Shown piece after piece: positions 58,384 to 60,584 of a stretch of DNA of 60,584 bases. A program made the position numbers and the translations under genes. The notes under the pieces are model-generated. The model saw only the letters and a program-made list of their open reading frames with translations. It was not told the DNA's origin and did no database searches. Positions within the stretch are counted from its first letter, which is position 1; each line of letters starts with the position of its first letter. The DNA is from Bacillus sp. CGMCC 1.16541 (GTDB lineage: Bacteria; Bacillota; Bacilli; Bacillales; Bacillaceae_H): contig NZ_KZ821208.1 in the NCBI RefSeq assembly GCF_003184905.1, positions 34,253-94,836 on the forward strand, in the 5' to 3' direction.

Positions 58384-58425
58384 AAAAAGCAAGCTAAGCA
58401 ATTTTTTGCTCAGCTTGCTTTTTTA
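58384..58425 (+). terminator. Terminator of the subtilisin gene
   Basis: AAAAAGCAAGCT-a-AGCAA pairs with TTGCT-c-AGCTTGCTTTTTT. Confidence 0.88.
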
Positions 58426-58529
58426 TATTGATGGTATTTGTGTTAGCGAGAGTGCTTTGCTTTTTAAACAGTATCATCGTTCTTCTTTACAGTAACTTGA
58501 AGTCGAACAAGTGATCAGTCAACAAAGTG

Positions 58530-58577
58530 AAAAAGACGAGGTGTACGCATGATTCGTCACGCTTGTCTTCTTTTTTT
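58530..58577 (-). terminator. Terminator of the NUDIX gene
   Basis: On the minus strand AAGACAAG-c-GT pairs with AC-a-CCTCGTCTT, then TTTC. It may also stop plus-strand transcripts, which have a T-run on the other side. Confidence 0.65.
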
Positions 58578-59193
58578 AATCGATCGTTACAGGTTTGTTA
58601 GGATTTCGCCCATAATCAAACAGCATGTGAAGTTGCGAAAGGGTATTTCGTGATGTTGAAAGAGTAGGTAGGTTCGTTTCAGAGAAAAAGTTTACATCAC
58701 TCGTTTCGGTTCCGATGAGTGCTTCTCCTCCGACAATGTCGCATTGAATAAAGAACTTATAATAATGATAAAGTTGTGGTGGATGAGGGTGCTTGTTCAT
58801 ATCGAGTATAGCTAGTAGTTTCGTTGCAACAACGTCATAGCCTGCTTCTTCTTTTATTTCTTTTACAACATTTTCACTAGGAGATAGTCCAACTTCGCAA
58901 AACCCTCCAGGCAGTGCCCACTTATGATCATGTTTTTCTTTTACTAATAATAGCTTTCCATTTTGAAAGACGACGCCACGCACATCTACTTTTGGAGTTT
59001 GATAACCTTTTTCTTGCTTAAATAGGTCCATAATTTGATGCGGTTTCATATTTGTATAAGAAGCCATGATTTCAGCACTTAGTTTCTGAAGCTCCTCATA
59101 GCGCTCAATATCAAACACATCTTTTGAGAACGTCAGACCAGCCTGCGAAATCGACTGAATTCGCCTTGCCCATTCTAACCATTGATTGCTCAT
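58576..59193 (-). CDS. NUDIX hydrolase with N-terminal helical domain (205 aa)
   Basis: The N-terminal about 60 residues (WLEWARRIQSISQAGLTFSK) are the Nudix_N-type helical extension seen in YjhB-like ADP-ribose pyrophosphatases. The NUDIX box reads GGFCEVGLSPSENVVKEIKE then EAG; the first Glu of GX5E is Leu and the Arg of RE is Lys, so the box is imperfect though the EE pair that binds metal remains. ATG 59193 after AAAGGAGAGG. Substrate unknown. Confidence 0.85.
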   Translation of the reverse strand: MSNQWLEWARRIQSISQAGLTFSKDVFDIERYEELQKLSAEIMASYTNMKPHQIMDLFKQEKGYQTPKVDVRGVVFQNGKLLLVKEKHDHKWALPGGFCEVGLSPSENVVKEIKEEAGYDVVATKLLAILDMNKHPHPPQLYHYYKFFIQCDIVGGEALIGTETSDVNFFSETNLPTLSTSRNTLSQLHMLFDYGRNPNKPVTID

Positions 59194-59314
59194 GTTTCCT
59201 CTCCTTTAAGATGTAAGTTGATCCTTTCATCTAGTATACTATATGTAGGAATTGATAGAAACGGAACGTATCGGGTTAATTTTGTCTCTAGTAAAAGAAG
59301 GAGTGAACAGTAAA

Positions 59315-59830
59315 ATGATAACCATTCAGTGGGGTGTATTAAAAACAGATGAAATAACTGTTTATCTTGCTAAAACAGAAAAAGGACTTTGCTATGTTGG
59401 ATCACCAGGAGAAGACGTAGAAGCGTGTATGACTGCTGTTAAAAAGCGGTTTCTAGGTGCGGTCTTTGAAGAAAATGAGTCTGCACTTCAGCCTTATATA
59501 AAAGAGTTACAACAATACATAAGCGGACAAAGAAAAACATTTTCACTTTCAGTTGACGTGAATGGTACGGCTTTTCAAGAAGAAGTATGGCTTGCGTTAA
59601 TGGATATTCCGTACGGTGAAACGTGTGCGTATTCAGATATTGCGGAGAAAATCGGCCGCCCTTCATCCGTTCGTGCAGTCGGAGCTGCCATCGGTGCAAA
59701 CCCAGTTATGATTGCCATTCCCTGTCATAGAGTCATAGGGAAAAGCGGGAAAATCACAGGCTATCGCGGTGGTCTCGATATGAAAAGAATGTTATTGCAA
59801 CTAGAAGGGATTTATTATGTGGAGGAATAA
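59315..59830 (+). CDS. ogt: Methylated-DNA--protein-cysteine methyltransferase (171 aa)
   Basis: Direct reversal repair of O6-methylguanine. The N-terminal ribonuclease-H-like domain is followed by the DNA-binding domain with RPSSVRAVGAAIGANPVMI and the acceptor Cys137 in IPCHRVIG, then GYRGGLDMKRMLLQLE. Start at ATG 59315 (MITIQW) because AAGGAGTG precedes it; the frame open to 59252 overlaps a non-coding region. Single-gene unit next to the DUF6944-like gene. Confidence 0.93.
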   Translation: MITIQWGVLKTDEITVYLAKTEKGLCYVGSPGEDVEACMTAVKKRFLGAVFEENESALQPYIKELQQYISGQRKTFSLSVDVNGTAFQEEVWLALMDIPYGETCAYSDIAEKIGRPSSVRAVGAAIGANPVMIAIPCHRVIGKSGKITGYRGGLDMKRMLLQLEGIYYVEE

Positions 59831-59910
59831 AATCGGGTTATCACTGTTACATGCACATCTTCCCTAAACTGAATACACTAACATATGTACACGTGAACGG
59901 TGGGGATAAA

Positions 59911-60498
59911 ATGAATCAAGAAATAGGTAGCGACGAAGAGTTAATTATTGCAGGTGCGATTCTTTTAGTGGTGGGTACGGTGATTGCAGCAGTCGGACAA
60001 ACAAGAGAATCCATTTATAATGAGGAAAGTGGAAGAGTCTTGGTTATTCAAGGGAATGGCGTTGAAGCCGTTGCGAATACGCTTCAAGCCATTGGACGGA
60101 CAAAACAATTTGAAAAAGAGCGATTTCAACCCGATCTTTATACGATTATCGGTTGTTGGATTCAAGCAGCAGGTAACACGACAAACGCAGTGGCGACAAC
60201 CTTAGAGATTCAAGGAAATGAAGAAGAAGGCACACCTTTAAATGCATTAGGAAGTGGCGTTCAATCCGTAGGAGCAGGGTTTGAAGCTGTTGGATTATCT
60301 GCAAGGCCAACAAGAAGAGGGAGAGTAGAAGTGCTAGGAAATGAGTTTATCGCAGTCGGTTCAGCTATTGAGTCATCCGGACATATATCAAGGATTAACG
60401 AGCAAGAAACGACAGGGAAGATCCTTTTATTTGTTGGTAGTTGGGCTATTGTCGTGGGTGCCTTGCTTGAATTGTATGGGTTTACAATTAATGACTAA
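59911..60498 (+). CDS. DUF6944-like repetitive membrane-associated protein (195 aa)
   Basis: A glycine/alanine-rich protein made of repeating units with the pattern 'GNxxxAxGxxxxAxG': QGNGVEAVANTLQAIG, GCWIQAAGNTTNAVATTL, ALGSGVQSVGAGFEAVG, GNEFIAVGSAIESSG. Hydrophobic spans lie at each end (about 10-27, 165-190). It matches the DUF6944 group of repetitive proteins of unknown function. ATG 59911 after GGTGGGG. The last 86 bases of the window hold no gene I can recognise. Confidence 0.75.
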   Translation: MNQEIGSDEELIIAGAILLVVGTVIAAVGQTRESIYNEESGRVLVIQGNGVEAVANTLQAIGRTKQFEKERFQPDLYTIIGCWIQAAGNTTNAVATTLEIQGNEEEGTPLNALGSGVQSVGAGFEAVGLSARPTRRGRVEVLGNEFIAVGSAIESSGHISRINEQETTGKILLFVGSWAIVVGALLELYGFTIND

Positions 60499-60584
60499 TC
60501 GTTGGTTGACGAGCTGATCAATTTATTATTTCAGTCGAGAAGACCCCCACCTCAAGGAATGAGAAAGGCCAAGCCCAATGAGTA

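Noticed and set aside
60499-60584. Possible start of another mobile element at the right edge (CCCCCACCTC stretch)
   Set aside because: Only 86 bases are visible, with no matching arm or gene; not enough to call.
1-60584. CRISPR array, tRNA or rRNA genes
   Set aside because: No regularly spaced repeats and no cloverleaf or rRNA-like segment noticed on either strand; a covariance scan would settle the tRNA question.

Overview
The window is a stretch of Gram-positive, low-GC chromosome from a member of the Bacillaceae or a close relative. I infer this from strong AGGAGG-type ribosome binding sites, frequent TTG and GTG starts, compact same-strand operons, Rho-independent terminators, and Bacillus-type families: CatE with a YodB/CatR-like regulator, an FbpB-like small basic protein, DUF3231, YdhK, a FusB-like protein, PnuC/NadR and SLH proteins. 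I saw no rRNA, tRNA, CRISPR array or prophage. The left edge cuts through an IS200/IS605-type tnpB gene.

Layout. 1-1.5 kb: 3' end of tnpB with its right-end/omega-RNA region, then a truncated glycosyltransferase joined to a WapI-type immunity gene. 1.5-8.2 kb: GNAT, DUF1835, YhfP-type oxidoreductase, FbpB-like, twin CBO0543-type proteins, a lipoprotein, a VOC protein and a broken DedA-type gene. 8.4-12.2 kb: NAD salvage operon, a NrtR-like regulator with a palindromic operator followed by pncA, pncB and a NadD-like gene. 13.2-14.7 kb: a CLC-type fluoride exporter behind a fluoride riboswitch with a terminator platform. 14.8-22.8 kb: PepSY, SEDS (RodA/FtsW), a pyruvate-kinase-like protein, an SLH-transglycosylase-SH3 protein, an ATPase and a short MprF-like protein.

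22.9-35.3 kb is the most striking part. It is a large reactive-sulfur-species locus under the persulfide sensor CstR: two rhodanese/persulfide-dioxygenase fusions, CoA-disulfide reductase-rhodanese, three TusA-type proteins (one fused to rhodanese), two more rhodaneses, two DsrE-like proteins, a glutaredoxin and a TauE exporter. A CcdA-TlpA-two-component block lies inside it. At least six 16-bp sites of the form ATACC-N6-GGTAT lie in its promoters, and two more near-matches are merged with ribosome binding sites.

35.4-60.6 kb is accessory and housekeeping: a P-loop kinase-like protein, DUF3231, an acetyltransferase, small lipoproteins and membrane proteins, two ECF sigma systems (one with an anti-sigma factor, one with an ABC transporter), CatR/CatE, a MerR/TipA regulator, pnuC-nadR (a second NAD salvage locus), a nucleoside hydrolase, a HAD phosphatase, a FusB-like protein, a CD3324-like gene behind a candidate structured RNA, a subtilisin, a NUDIX protein, Ogt and a DUF6944-like protein.

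Two dispersed repeat families occur. One is an imperfect palindrome (four copies) whose stem bases differ between copies in a compensating way. The other is a ~300-bp element (four copies) whose core is inverted relative to its ends in one copy.
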